Shown here: one piece after another, positions 20,276-30,384 of the stretch | Position numbering within the stretch: the first letter of the stretch is position 1 | Layout: every line of letters starts with the position of its first letter | Assembly (NCBI GenBank): GCA_963580285.1 | Contig: OY757011.1 | Location: forward strand, 197,177,644 to 197,241,643 | Direction of reading: 5' to 3' | DNA: 64,000 nt | Source of the DNA: Lucinisca nassula | Lineage: Eukaryota; Mollusca; Bivalvia; Lucinida; Lucinidae | Translations under genes and position numbers: made by a program | The notes under the pieces: generated by a model | The model's input: the letters and a program-made list of their open reading frames with translations, nothing else | What the model was told of the DNA's origin: nothing | Databases searched by the model: none

Positions 20276-20497
20276 AGAAAGCATGCCTATGCAAATATAA
20301 GGAAAATTTTCCACCAAAAACAAAAAATTTTCAGATAAAAATTTCTTATATTTTTTTTACATTTCTACACAAAACACAGATTGTGGGTACTCGTTGGAAC
20401 CAACAATTTTAGTAACCATTTTCCTTCCTTTTTTCTTTTTAGTAACCACAGTCTATTTTTGTTTTGAGCAAAAATAGGAAAAATAATGTATACCCTT
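20276..20497. mobile_element. MITE-E, left part; interrupted by SINE-4
   Basis: AAAGCATGCCTATGCAAATA, AAATTTTCAGATAAAAATT, GATTGTGGGTACTCGTTGGA and TTTTGAGCAAAAATAGG are MITE-E blocks. The palindrome tip is lost and the right arm is cut by a SINE-4. Confidence 0.7.
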
Positions 20498-20710
20498 GTA
20501 TTTGTTTGTATTGGAGTTTAATGGCCCTTAGGTCATTTTTGAGCCAGTCAGTTGACATATCCACACTTTTTCTGGACAGGCTGATATACGTAAATACAGT
20601 GCACAATCTTTCACCAGAAACTGACAACTGCCCTTCTTGAATCAGCGGAAGGAGAGAATGACCATAGAAAAGATTTCATGATCAACAGAGCTCAGTGGAA
20701 GTGGGGGGAT
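20498..20710 (-). mobile_element. SINE-4
   Basis: TTGTATTGGAGTTTAATGGC tail, TTCACCAGAAACTGACAAC and CCCTTCTTGAATCAGCGGAA body. The tRNA-like head has decayed. Confidence 0.85.
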
Positions 20711-20712
20711 TG

Positions 20713-21195
20713 TCAAATTCCCTGACAACTCTTATTTTAACAAAAAAAAGGAAGAAAAATGGTGGCCTGTGACATCATGTGTTTCAGTTACATAGCTTTA
20801 CGTCAATCAATACCCATTTCTGTAATTGAGTCTATTATTATTTTCTGCCTTACATCAGTAACACTCCCGATGATTGCTAGGTTAAAAAGCAAGCACTTGC
20901 CATAATCATCCTCATAATGACTCGTATCAGCATGTATTGTAAAAAAGATACATGTGGTTAAATCTTCAGACCATATAGTTGTTCTTATTAAATCGGCAAA
21001 TTGTTTGCCATACTCTGAGATGTGAAAAATCAATCGCATCAACTAGATGACATTATGCCAGCATTCGCTCTCCAGAAACACTTGAATTATGTAAATGAGA
21101 CTGTGATTTATAGAGCTCTTCTTATTGAATATTGACTGTATCCTCTGTCGTTGCTTTTGTTCGGAGACTGTTAATTTGTTTTTTAAGACCAGTTT
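20713..21195. other. No gene; unique intronic sequence
   Basis: Only a 79-codon frame without features. No repeat match. Confidence 0.35.
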
Positions 21196-21199
21196 CCAG

Positions 21200-21434
21200 T
21201 TTATAGCTAACAATGAAGTTAGTTAACAAATCATTAAAACTTTGATAATCCAATTTTACAAGTATGCTGATATTTTTGCTGAAAAAAAAGGGAGCTTTTG
21301 CAAATGCAAAAGCTACTCACATTTTTTTTCAGCAAAATTATCTCCAAATAAGATATTGGTCTTGCTAGACCACTAACCTGAGTAACCTGTTGGTTCAATT
21401 AAAGCTACCAATTTTGCTTTGAACAATTGGACCC
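21200..21434. mobile_element. MITE-F, degenerate
   Basis: GCTTTTGCAAATGCAAAAGC palindrome flanked by TTTTTGCTGAAAAAA arms, AAGTTAGTTAACAAATCATT and GAACAATTGGACCC right end. Confidence 0.75.
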
Positions 21435-21436
21435 AT

Positions 21437-21790
21437 TTCTATTAGTTTTGCAAACCAGGTCTTCAAGGACTTTTATTAAAAGTTCTGTTTTCCTTCTCAA
21501 TATGGGTATGTAGCCCTTATAGGAAAGAATGGGGCTTACCCTTTAAGAACAAGTCTTCAACTTTAAGAATAGACCCCTTTTCTGTGTGTGTTTGAGGTGG
21601 CGAGGGGTTGGGAAAGGTGGGGGTGGCTTACCTTTAAGGAAAGAAGGGGCCTACACTTTAAGAGTAAGTCCAGGAAGTTTCAAAATTTTCTCCCTTGTAC
21701 GAAATATCAGGAACTTGAGGTGGGGATTGCCAAAAATGAGCATCTATTGACTTGCCGATCACTCACTGGAACCTAGTACAGAAATGCCAC
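21437..21790. other. No gene; internally repetitive spacer
   Basis: GGAAAGAA..GGGGC(T)TAC(C/A)CTTTAAG occurs twice (about 21520 and 21638). GAGGTGGCGAGGGGTTGGG is G-rich. Not assigned to a family. Confidence 0.35.
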
Positions 21791-21796
21791 CAGCAT

Positions 21797-22076
21797 CTCA
21801 TCACGTGAACAAGTCCGTGAAATGAACACCCCCTTAAACCCCACTTTATATAGAGAAAACTGGGGTTTAGGGGGGTAAACATTATTTTCCTTATTTCTGC
21901 TCCAAAACATAGGTTGTGTGTACTCGTTAGAACCGCCTCAATGAGGCGGTTCTAACGAGCACCCACAACCTATGTTTGCAGTATAAATAAGAAAAATATC
22001 ACGGATTTTCACCAGAAAAGTAGCCATTTTGGAGATAAGAAAAATGCACTATGTCGCACGGGTGAGTTATCGTAAT
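21797..22076. mobile_element. MITE-E subfamily 2
   Basis: TCATCACGTGAACAAGTCCG end replaces the standard end. It keeps GGGGTTTAGGGGGGTAAAC, a perfect AGAACCGCCTCAATGAGGCG palindrome and ATAAGAAAAATATCACGG. The other end is near GAGTTATCGTAATG. Confidence 0.8.
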
Positions 22077-22359
22077 GTTACTCTGATTGAAATCTATAAC
22101 CTGTTTTAGTAATCATTGGATCACTCTTGTTTCTGGTTTGAATAACTGATGTCCTCTAAGTACCATAAATGGTTTGCAATTGAACATTTCTACTGCAAGA
22201 AATGACTGTCAGACAGAGAACCTAACTAGCAATTTATTGGTTGACTGTTTGTCAATCAACACAAAGTAAACAATATGAAGGCACCTATATTTTCCATATG
22301 ATTATCATGACAAAAATCAAACCAGGAATTTATTATCCACAAGCTTTATATGCGTTGGA

Positions 22360-22715
22360 GATATTATTATTGCCTCTGTCTGTCTGTCTGTCCATCCATC
22401 CTTCATGCTATCTCCTCCTTAACCACTGGCCAGACTGCAACCAAATTTGGTACATGGCTTAATCCTTACATGATGAGGGCGTGCAAGAGTAGCTTTATAT
22501 CTGTCTCCGTCTGTCATTCTGTCTGTCCAGCTGTCTGTCCTTCAGTCCATCATGCAATCTCCTCCTTAACCACTGGCCGGAATGCAACCATATTTGGTAC
22601 ATGGTTTCCTTACATGAAGAGGCAGTGCGAGAGCAGTGATATATTTGGCTCTGTCAGTCTGTTCATCCATCTGTCCATTCATCAAGCTATCTCCTCCTAA
22701 ACCATCTGTCCTTCT
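22360..22715 (+). repeat. CTGT/CCAT-rich tandem repeat, about three units
   Basis: GCTATCTCCTCCTTAACCAC, CTGGCC(A/G)GA(A/C)TGCAACC and TTTGGTACATGG recur at about 22409, 22553 and 22687 with CTGTCTGTCC spacers, a period near 140 bp. It resembles an HLE core plus microsatellite. Confidence 0.65.
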
Positions 22716-22717
22716 GA

Positions 22718-22906
22718 ATAACATCACCTTAACAAGTGTGTGAAATGAAAACCCCTGTAAGCATCACATTATATACAGACAAGTGGGGTTAATAGGGGTA
22801 AACAATAATTTCTTTTTGCTCAAAATCATAGATTTTTGGCACTCATCAGAGGTGGGTCGAATGAGCACCCACAATCTATGTTTGGAGCAGAAATAAGGAA
22901 AATATA
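22718..22906. mobile_element. MITE-E subfamily 2, tip lost
   Basis: ACATCACCTTAACAAGTGTG end, GGGGTTAATAGGGGTAAAC, GAGCACCCACAATCTATG and GCAGAAATAAGGAAAATA blocks. Abuts MITE-D at 22907. Confidence 0.7.
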
Positions 22907-23118
22907 TACAGTAAAATTCCTATATTAAGACCACCTTTGGGACTGTTCAAAAGTGGTCTTAAAGACCACTTTTGAACAGTACCAAAGGTGGTCCCTGACC
23001 AGAGGACATAGTTGGCAGAAAACACAAAGAAAAATTGAGTGTACCCTAATCAAAATAAGCTTTTTATAGCAGAATTAGTCCTTATTTTAGGTGGTCTTAA
23101 TAGCGGAATTTCACTGTA
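22907..23118. mobile_element. MITE-D, intact
   Basis: TA flanks; CAGTAAAATTCCTATATTAA and GCGGAATTTCACTG ends; palindrome CTTTGGGACTGTTCAAAAG with its inverse. Best-preserved copy. Confidence 0.93.
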
Positions 23119-23179
23119 TAACAATCATCTGAAAAATGTCAGTTCTACAGAAATAAAAGATGCCATTGTAGGATGTGTT

Positions 23180-23700
23180 ATAGTAATGTTAATTCAACCA
23201 CACCCATTTCTAACTTTCAACGAACAAAATTATTCTTCATGTCATTTATTCCTTCAAATTCATGAACTTAATATCAGTGTAGATACTGATCACTAGTGAT
23301 CAGGTGGCTTTAAATCTGACCTGATGTGTAATATACACGGTTTGCAAAGATAGAGCATATCCTGGTTCAGCAAGCCTTGGTAGCTCAGTCGGATGTGCAT
23401 CTAGGACCTGGGTTCAATACCTTCCGGGGTTGGGAACATTCTTACGTGGAGATATCATGAAATCTTTTCTATAGTCATTTTCTCCCTTCCGCTGGTTCAA
23501 GAAGGGCAGTTGTCTGTTTCTGGCGAAAGAATGTGCACTGTACGGGTTAACGGCTTATGTATAAGTCTGCCCAGGCAAAGTGTGGATAAGTAAACTGACC
23601 AGCTCAAAAATGACCTAAAATAGTGTTGACTGGGCTGTTAAACTCCAATACAAACAAACAATAGCCTGGTTCAGCAGGATTCAATAGACTGCAGATTGGG
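23180..23700. mobile_element. MITE-A, decayed, split by SINE-4
   Basis: AACCACACCCATTTCTAAC, GTGTAGATACTGATCA, GGTTTGCAAAGATAGAGC and GTTCAGCAGGATTC show the MITE-A order. A SINE-4 sits in the right arm. Confidence 0.65.
23373..23664 (+). mobile_element. SINE-4 with perfect target duplication
   Basis: CTTGGTAGCTCAGTCGGATG head to CTCCAATACAAACAAACAA tail. Duplication CCTGGTTCAGCA (12 bp) at 23361-23372 and 23665-23676. Internal deletion in the anticodon-arm region. Confidence 0.94.
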
Positions 23701-23765
23701 AAAGCAAATGGAAGGCTGTCTCCTTTCCTTAAATTAGCAGCAATTCTTTTCATTCAGCTTAACTG

Positions 23766-24010
23766 CAGATACAACAAAACTTTGGTATCTCAAATTTACT
23801 TATGGCTAATTGGAACTCGTGTCGGGGTCCGTACAGAGGCCTTCCCATAAATGCAGATATTAATGTACATGTATTAAGTATAATACAGGAGCATTTTCGT
23901 TTTATATCTTGAAAAGTAATGTTGTGTGTACTCATTAGAATCGCCTCAATGAGGCAATTCTAATGAGTACACACAACATTCCGTCATTTTATAATTTGAA
24001 AATATATCAT
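23766..24010. mobile_element. Pogo-like end with MITE-E-type palindrome
   Basis: CAGATACAACAAAACTTTGG..TATCTCAAAT resembles a pogo-like end. At 23918-23981 GTGTGTACTCATTAGAATCG and its inverse form a long palindrome, closely like that in the pogo-like element at 56642. The right end is not found. Confidence 0.5.
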
Positions 24011-24065
24011 GTGGCTGCGTTAGAGAGTTATCTATAAAATCACGACTAGAATAATGATTGTGTTG

Positions 24066-24225
24066 GGTTTGGCAAATAGTGTAGACCCAGACCAGATGCT
24101 GCATCTGATCAGGGTCTACACTGTTTGCTTACAGGAGTTAACTGAAACAGTCTAAGTTCAGGATCATCTCAAGAGACAATTGATCCACCGGTACCGTCAG
24201 CGGTTTCATTTGAAAACAATACATA
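24066..24225. mobile_element. MITE-H
   Basis: Hairpin CAGATGCTGCATCTGATCAG with GTAGACCC / GGGTCTAC arms, then ATTGATCCACCGGTACCGTC, CGGTTTCATT. Confidence 0.65.
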
Positions 24226-24285
24226 TATATCCAGAAGCCAGCTGATCAGGATCTATACTGTTGAAATATTCAGCATGGTGAGGGT

Positions 24286-24820
24286 CTACAGTAGACTCCG
24301 ACTAGATGCTGTGTGACTGGGAGTCAATCTAGAATGTTTGCAATGGAGTCAATACGAGTGTGTCACACTGGGCAACATTTTGATCATATTTACCACGCTG
24401 AGTGTCTAAGTGTTACCATGGCTGACCGCATCTAGAGAGCCTCCGGCAACCATATTAAAGTTCATGTCACACATGACGTTTATAGATACAAGAATTAGTT
24501 AAACATAATATCTATAATAAAACGTCACACACCACACACATGTCAACAAACACCTTAGTAAACAATTATTGTCGTCACACTCAACTTTGGTTTCTAAACC
24601 AATTAGACAACCAATTGCATGAGAGCCAACACATAACAAAATCTGCCAACCATGACAATATGTGCCTTATCCCGTATTAAAACAACAAAGGTGCAGATCA
24701 GCTTGCGCATTGGCGCAGTCTAATCAGCACTTTTGCTGTTTGCTAAGTCTGCTGCTTAGACAGTGTAATGACTAGGTTTCTGTATATACAAATTACCGAT
24801 AAGTACTATATGAGCGTGGC
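24286..24820. other. No gene; unique intronic sequence
   Basis: No long frame. A faint MITE-H-like patch (CTTAGACAGTGTAATGACTAG) near 24755 is too weak to call. Confidence 0.35.
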
Positions 24821-25098
24821 GCCGCCCCTCAGAGCTTGGAGAAACACATTTGGGTGCATAATTTTAGTTTCTGCGCAGAGATTAAACCGACCGCACACAA
24901 GTTAGAAGGTCTAAGCCAGTCCAGGCAAAGTGGTGTGAGTCAGACCATCCATGCATACAAGCCCTATTGGTTTCATTGGGCCACAGGGCTTGAGATGTCA
25001 TTTCATATCAATGTCGATGAAAGTCCCACAAAATGCGAAGAAATGTCTCCAAAATGACCTAAACAGTGTTGACGTGGAGAACCTCAATTCAAACAAAA
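24821..25098 (+). mobile_element. SINE-1
   Basis: GCCGCCCCTCAGAGCTTGGA head, degraded middle, GTTGACGTGGAGAACCTCAA tail plus TTCAAACAAAACC. Confidence 0.85.
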
Positions 25099-25409
25099 CC
25101 TGAACTACTATAAGCAAGCCATTTTTAGTTCACAAAAAGACATTTTTTGTGATGCGGCACATTTTTTCTAACCAGGTTATAAAAATTTAAATGCTGAACT
25201 AACTTGAACATCATTTTTTTTCTGCTCTTCAAGCACTATGGAAAATTCTAGAGCAGATGACAATTTTTTTTCCAGAGGAAAAAAAAATTTGATATTTCAT
25301 GAATGTCAATTCTTAATTTCTCTCAAAGATAAGAAAACAAAATGCTTTGAAAAGGTCATCTGCTATGGTCATGATAAGCAATTCAGTGAAGGGTTGAAAT
25401 ATTGGCATT

Positions 25410-25622
25410 TTAACCCTTCTCTTGCTGAATATTCAGGTTAGCCACACCCATTTCTGACTTTCAACCAATCAGATTATTTGATGTAATTTATTCCTACAAA
25501 TTCATAAACTGAATGCCAAACAGTGTAGATCCTGATCAGATGGCTTCTTCAGAAGCCATCTGAACTGGATCTACACTGTTTCCAAAGATAGGGTTTGTTG
25601 TGAACAGCAAGATAAGGGTTAA
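25410..25622. mobile_element. MITE-A, intact
   Basis: TTAA flanks; CCCTTCTCTTGCTGAATATT and GAACAGCAAGATAAGGG ends; hairpin tip GGCTTCTTCAGAAGCC. Confidence 0.94.
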
Positions 25623-25719
25623 AATTTATGAGCAGGACAAATAACAATATCTCTGATCTGAAAACATTAAGACTTTGCATTCCTTTTTTCGTTTTTTTTT
25701 TTTTTGTCAATCTATCAGA

Positions 25720-26170
25720 AATTACCTAGCACACATTAGCTCCTCATTGCTGATGTCTGGTTTGTAAGAAATCCAGGTAACGGTTATTTATAGAAAAAAG
25801 CTGTGCTATTCTTGCCATTGTAAAATCAGAGTGCTGTGTAAAACAAAGCTTACTATAAAACACTGACTTTGCAAGATTTGTTTTGTTTGTTTGATTTGAG
25901 GTTTAACATCCCTGTCAACACTGTAAAGGTCATGCTAGGACATTGCCAAACAGTTTAGACCCTGATCAGATATCGCAGAATGGAATGTCTGATCAGGATC
26001 TACACTATTTGCACACATTACAGGAATTTAAGGGTTAAACGTCGTCTAAGTCCCTTTCACAGCCTACACGCAGAGCATATGACCGAAATAGTGTTGACTG
26101 GGCCGTTAAACTCCAATACAAACAAACAAACAATCGACCCACTAATGCTGTCAGTTCTGTGATTTATATT
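25720..26170. mobile_element. MITE-H, long copy with two SINE remnants
   Basis: AAGAAATCCAGGTAACGGTT left block, shared hairpin (about 25945-26012), CGACCCACTAATGCTGTCAG right block. A truncated SINE-1 tail (25878-25940, minus) and a SINE-4 tail (about 26075-26133, plus) interrupt it. Confidence 0.65.
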
Positions 26171-26200
26171 CTAATCTTTATGAGCATTACATTATTACCT

Positions 26201-26425
26201 TACTGTAAACATCCTAAAAGTTTCGGACACCTTGAGAACTTGCTGTAATTCTCAAAAAAAAATTAACAAAAATTTGTTTCATGATCCAGCAAGGCGTCTG
26301 TAAGGTGCAGACGAAATGGCAAACAGTGTAGACCCTGATCAGACTGCTCCTGAAGGAGCAGTCTGATCTTGGTCTGCACAGTTTGCTTAGGCCTGCCTGT
26401 CCCAAAAATTTGGATCGTTACGGTA
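26201..26425. mobile_element. MITE-C, intact, next to the ZMIZ exon
   Basis: TACTGTAAACATCCTAAAAG and TTTGGATCGTTACGGTA ends; hairpin tip CTGCTCCTGAAGGAGCAG perfect. It ends 22 bp inside the intron that begins at 26447 on the minus strand. Confidence 0.92.
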
Positions 26426-26447
26426 CATTATATATATATTGACTTAC

Positions 26448-26586
26448 CCATGTCCCATTGGTGCGTGATGCATAGGTTTCTGGAGCTGGGGGTGCATATC
26501 AGGGGTCTTGTTATCAGGGTTGCGGTTCTTTTGGTGTCGAAGAAGCAGGAGTCGCCCTAGCTCCTCACACCATCTAGACAATAAAC
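26448..26586 (-). CDS. ZMIZ1/2-like: Internal exon of a ZMIZ1/ZMIZ2-type gene
   Basis: Minus-strand exon of 139 bp. The acceptor is a pyrimidine tract CTTTTTCCAG ending at 26587; the donor is GTAAGTC starting at 26447. It reads 45 full codons with split codons at both ends (phase 1 in, phase 2 out). The product contains WCEELGRLLLLRHQKN, which matches vertebrate ZMIZ1/ZMIZ2 just downstream of the conserved N-terminal domain, then a less conserved stretch with PQLQKPMHHAPMGHG, fitting the start of the P/M-rich region. ZMIZ proteins are nuclear SP-RING/PIAS-like transcriptional coregulators. Identification is from remembered family sequence. Orthology to ZMIZ1 versus ZMIZ2 cannot be decided; invertebrates commonly have one gene. 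No other exon was found, so introns on both sides must be long. Confidence 0.88.
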
Positions 26587-26631
26587 CTGGAAAAAGAATA
26601 CGATAACTGTAAATACAGACCACACTCGCTT

Positions 26632-26973
26632 CAGGCCTCATACTGACCACGCTTTTCCATGCCTGAAAGGCCCAATTTTGCAGCTTCAACCCTTATCCTG
26701 CTGAACAAGACACAACTACATAATCTTTGCAAACAGTGTAGATCCTGATCAGATGGCTTCTGAAGAAGCCATCTGATCAGGATCTACACTGTTTGTAATG
26801 GAGTTTGTGAAAAGATAAAGTAATTTGGTTGATTTATAGTCTGAAATAAGGGTTAAATAGTTTTTAAAACAGACTATATATGCAAAAATCAGAATCTAAA
26901 AGCCTGAAATCAAGGAAAAAATCAAGCTCTAAAAGCCTGAAATCCTGCGAATGCCTGAAAATTAGGAGGCCTG
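26632..26973. mobile_element. K element carrying MITE-A
   Basis: Inverted ends CAGGCCTC (26632) and GAGGCCTG (26973) with a perfect 6 bp duplication TCGCTT (26626-26631, 26974-26979). Subterminal TTTTCCATGCCTGAAAGG faces AAAGCCTGAAATCCTGCG. A MITE-A occupies the middle. The element starts 43 bp upstream of the ZMIZ exon acceptor. Confidence 0.85.
26686..26856. mobile_element. MITE-A nested in K
   Basis: CCCTTATCCTGCTGAAC left end, hairpin tip GGCTTCTGAAGAAGCC, right end AAATAAGGGTTAA. The left TTAA has changed to TCAA. Confidence 0.88.
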
Positions 26974-27015
26974 TCGCTTAGACTGGACACCAAACATTAA
27001 CTCTGAAAACACTGG

Positions 27016-27250
27016 TTAACCCTAATCCTGTTGAATAAATTAATTTAGCCACACCTATTTCTGACTAAATACCGAGCAAATTACTTGATATAATGTGTTT
27101 GTTCAATTAATTCACAAACAGCATGACAAACAGTGTAGTTCCAGATCAGATGGCTTCTGAAGAAGCCATCTGATCTGGATCTACATTGTTTGTATTAAGG
27201 TAGGAGTTGTAACGTTCAATTGGATACTAAATTAAAGGGACAAGGGTTGA
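27016..27250. mobile_element. MITE-A
   Basis: TTAACCCTAATCCTGTTGAA left end, perfect hairpin tip GGCTTCTGAAGAAGCC, right end GGGACAAGGGTTGA. Confidence 0.85.
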
Positions 27251-27308
27251 ATATACATACTGGTACATTTTTTTTCATATGTATGACTGCCAGTGCTAAA
27301 TATAACCT

Positions 27309-27490
27309 GGGCCCCGTTGTACAAAGCTAATGATATTGTTCAAACTTTGATCATTTAATATGGCAAATATACTAGTATTTTTGCTGAAAGCTACTCATTT
27401 TTTTTTCAGCATTTTATATTGTAGTTACTAGAACAGCAAACCTTTTGGTCGCTAATGAGCTTGTTAAGCTAACGAGAAACAACTGGGCCT
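27309..27490. mobile_element. MITE-F, palindrome shortened
   Basis: GGGCCCCGTTGTACAAAGC left end, TTTTTGCTGAAAGCTACTC arm, GCTTGTTAAGCTAACGAG and AACAACTGGGCC right end. Confidence 0.75.
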
Positions 27491-27662
27491 GTTAAGCTAA
27501 TGAGGCTTTAAACAACTGGGCCTGTTCAGCTAGAGGCTTTAAACAACTGAGCCTGAAAAGCTAACAAAATAGGCTTTAAACAACTGGGCCTGTTAAGCTA
27601 ACGAGGCTTTAAACAACTGGTCCTCTCAGTTAAACTAATGAGGATTTAAAAAACTGGGCCTT
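27478..27662 (+). repeat. Minisatellite grown from the MITE-F right end
   Basis: AAACAACTGGGCCTGTTAAG and CTAA(C/T)GAGGCTTT recur with starts near 27478, 27511, 27542, 27578, 27611 and 27649, spacing 31-38 bp, about six units. Each unit contains the MITE-F terminal AACAACTGG(G)CC. Confidence 0.85.
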
Positions 27663-27871
27663 GCAAAATATTGCTATGATGGTGTGATGGTGTGTAATTG
27701 TGGGTCAGTGTCCAATTCAGTCATGTGACAGCAACAATTTACTCTAAGCTCTCTACTGGTTATGCTCCAATGAACAAAACTGCACCGGACAACTGCGGGG
27801 ATGTTTCTCTTTGGCTTGAATGATATACTACAGACCATTACGATAACACACGACACAGTGCATTTTTGCAC

Positions 27872-28111
27872 ATCTCCAAAATGGCAATTATTCTGATGAA
27901 AATCCGTGATATTTTTCTTATAAATACTGCAAACATAGGTTGTGGGTGCTCGTTAGAACCGCCTCCTTGAGGCAGTTCTAACGAGCACCCACAACCTATG
28001 TCTTGGAGCAAGAATAAGAAAAATATTGTATACCCTCATAAACCCCAGTTTTCTCTATATAAAGTGGGGTATAGGGGGTCTTCATTTCACCGACTTGTTC
28101 ACGTGATGACC
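27872..28111. mobile_element. MITE-E subfamily 2, near intact
   Basis: CAAAATGGCAATTATTCTG left part, AGAACCGCCTCCTTGAGGC palindrome flanked by GGTTGTGGGTGCTCG, CTATATAAAGTGGGG arm, CTTGTTCACGTGATGAC right end. Confidence 0.85.
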
Positions 28112-28580
28112 CCCACCCCATCAAAATTCAAAATATCAATGAAATTGCTCGAAATAATGTACCAGTATTCATTCAAATTTGCAAACTGAATGACAAATCG
28201 TGAAACTTGTTATGCAATAAGTCCCAAAATGTACCGGAGTATGTCACAGTATCAGTTTTTAATTAATCAGAAATCTAGGCAAAGTTGTTGTTTGTAGAAG
28301 ACTGATCAATTTTATTTCCAACAGCGAAAAAGCAAGTATTTATGAAAACAGCAGACAGTCAACTATTTGGACTTCTTCCAAACCAAAATCTAGGTAGAAA
28401 AAAAAAAGAAAATGGTTTACAAGTGAAATATTGCAATTTGTCTAGAAATCTGGAAGATAGGAGTGTACAAGAGTTGAACATATGATAGACAGCTGCCTTA
28501 CAGAGTGACTTCCCTTTAACTACAGAAGAATGAGAAGATTACCATATGGATCAGTCCATATATCCCAGCCAGCAAAGAAT
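28112..28580. other. No gene; unique intronic sequence
   Basis: No family match and no coding signal. Confidence 0.35.
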
Positions 28581-28585
28581 GCCGT

Positions 28586-28649
28586 GCCAACGTCGGGCCG
28601 ATAGCGGTACGACGTGGTAACGTCGTACCGCTATCAGCCAGACGTTGGC
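28586..28649. repeat. 64 bp near-perfect palindrome
   Basis: GCCAACGTCGGGCCGATAGC and GCTATCAGCCAGACGTTGGC pair across GGTACGACGTGGTAACGTCG. CpG-rich, unlike the surroundings. No matching copy elsewhere in the window. Confidence 0.8.
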
Positions 28650-28741
28650 CTGTGGTTGGTGATGGCAGGGATATTGTCGATCCTTTCATCTGATTCTACA
28701 CTGTTAATGGATTACTGACTACTCCCTATTCTGCCATTCTT

Positions 28742-28973
28742 TTAACTCATTGTGTACTAGTGGACTCTTCCATTGCTATATGTTGGACAAGTCCATTTGT
28801 CATATGAGCGGTGATAGGCCTTTTTTTTTCGATTTTTACTCCATTTTTGACAGAAAATTCTGTTAACAAATAGTGCAGGCCCTGATCAGATGCCACATAT
28901 TGCGGCATCTGATCTGGGCTTGCACTGTTTGCCAAGGTATCCCTTTAGGAGTTTCCAACATGCAATGGGTTAA
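28742..28973. mobile_element. MITE-B subfamily 2
   Basis: TTAA flanks with left CTCATTGTGTACTAG and right AACATGCAATGGG. It contains ACTCTTCCATTGCTATATG and GACAAGTCCATTTGTCATAT, shared with 36085-36228. Hairpin CAGATGCCACATATTGCGGC. Confidence 0.8.
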
Positions 28974-30039
28974 TGGATTTAATACTGTTACTATTTACAT
29001 GTATGGACATAGCCAAATTCAAAGATGGAAGTGCCAACTTCAGAAACTCTGGGGTGAAAGGGTTGAATGCTACAGTGACACCTTGGTTAAGCATTGTTAA
29101 ATCAGACTCAATCAATATAAATTTGAAATATTTTCGCAAGAACTATGTCATCCACCATAAATATGGCCCAAAAAAAACAAACTATGTGACCTTGAAAATG
29201 AGGTCGAGTTCAGAAAAGAATAATCAAGTCTTTGAAGTTGCCATGATCTACTGTACCAAGTTTGACCAGAATTATTGCACTGGTTCAAGAGATATGATGT
29301 AGACAAGCAATGTCAATAACCTGTTTGTCAAGGTCACACCAGGTCAAGGTCACCGACATTTAATCATCTTTTGCATGTTGAAATTAAGTCCAGGTCATCA
29401 AAATCTAATTTAGTCTTTTGCATGTTGAAATTAGGTCAAGATCACCAAAATCTAATAAAGTCTTTTAAAGGCAGCATGCTATTGGATACATTATAATAAG
29501 TTTGACAAAAATACATAAATTGTGTTTAAAAAATCTGGTGCAGAAAAGCTAAATTCAGTCCAAATTTGACAGTTTTTGGAAGTCTTGAGAATGAGGTGAA
29601 ACTCAGAAAAAATCAATTGCTGTTTTCCCCCATCTTAGTGATGTTATAATGCAAGTTTGGTATGAATCCATCCATTAGTTCTGTAGATCAAATGTGCAAA
29701 GATGATCTGCACCAATATGTCCCTCCCCTTCAGACAGTGAGTGGGGGATATTATATTAGACCTCTGCAAGCTACTTTCAGGATAGAACTGAGTTCTAATG
29801 AGTATATTATATACACTTCAGAATATAACCCCAGATTTCTCGATTTTTGCCAGTTTCTGGCTTCCCCAAGTAGATTATTTATTTAACAGTATATGGATTA
29901 CCTAGTAACTGATCCTGCAGAGATAAATTCTCTGAGTGAGCAATTTGAAATTTTTGGAACCTTTCTGGCATTGACCAGGTCAATTATACTACGTACCTAG
30001 CAAAAAGCCAAACCAAATTAAATTGATCAAAGCGCAACT
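28974..30039. other. No gene; AGGTCA-rich spacer
   Basis: At 29325-29465 a ~65 bp unit (TTTTGCATGTTGAAATTA, GGTCA(A/T)CACC-like) occurs twice. The rest resembles HLE core DNA but has no boundaries. No gene seen. Confidence 0.4.
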
Positions 30040-30310
30040 GACAACACTGGTGGGTCGACTGTCTCTGAATGTAGACTGGGAAAACAGTTAAACTGTTTTG
30101 TATGACCCTTTTATTCCAGTATTTTAAATAAACGGTGTCGATCCTGATCTGGGTCTTCACTGTTTGCCCAACACAGTGGTTCCAGTCCAGATTCTGTATA
30201 TAATCCTGCAATGCAACACTCTGACCTCACAGCAATAATAACAGCGCAGCTAATTTCTATAAATAATCGTTACCTGGATTTCTTACAAATCATTGATAGT
30301 CACGTGGACA
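30040..30310. mobile_element. MITE-H, reverse
   Basis: ACACTGGTGGGTCGACTGTC, AACGGTGTCGATCCTGATCT hairpin remnant, TATAAATAATCGTTACCTGG and ATTTCTTACAAATCATTGAT match the long MITE-H at 25720 in reverse. Confidence 0.65.
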
Positions 30311-30384
30311 TCAGCATTAAAAAATTTCCACGCTTAGTAACTGGGTCGAATGACAAAAAATAGCGACTCCAAAAACTACTTCAT

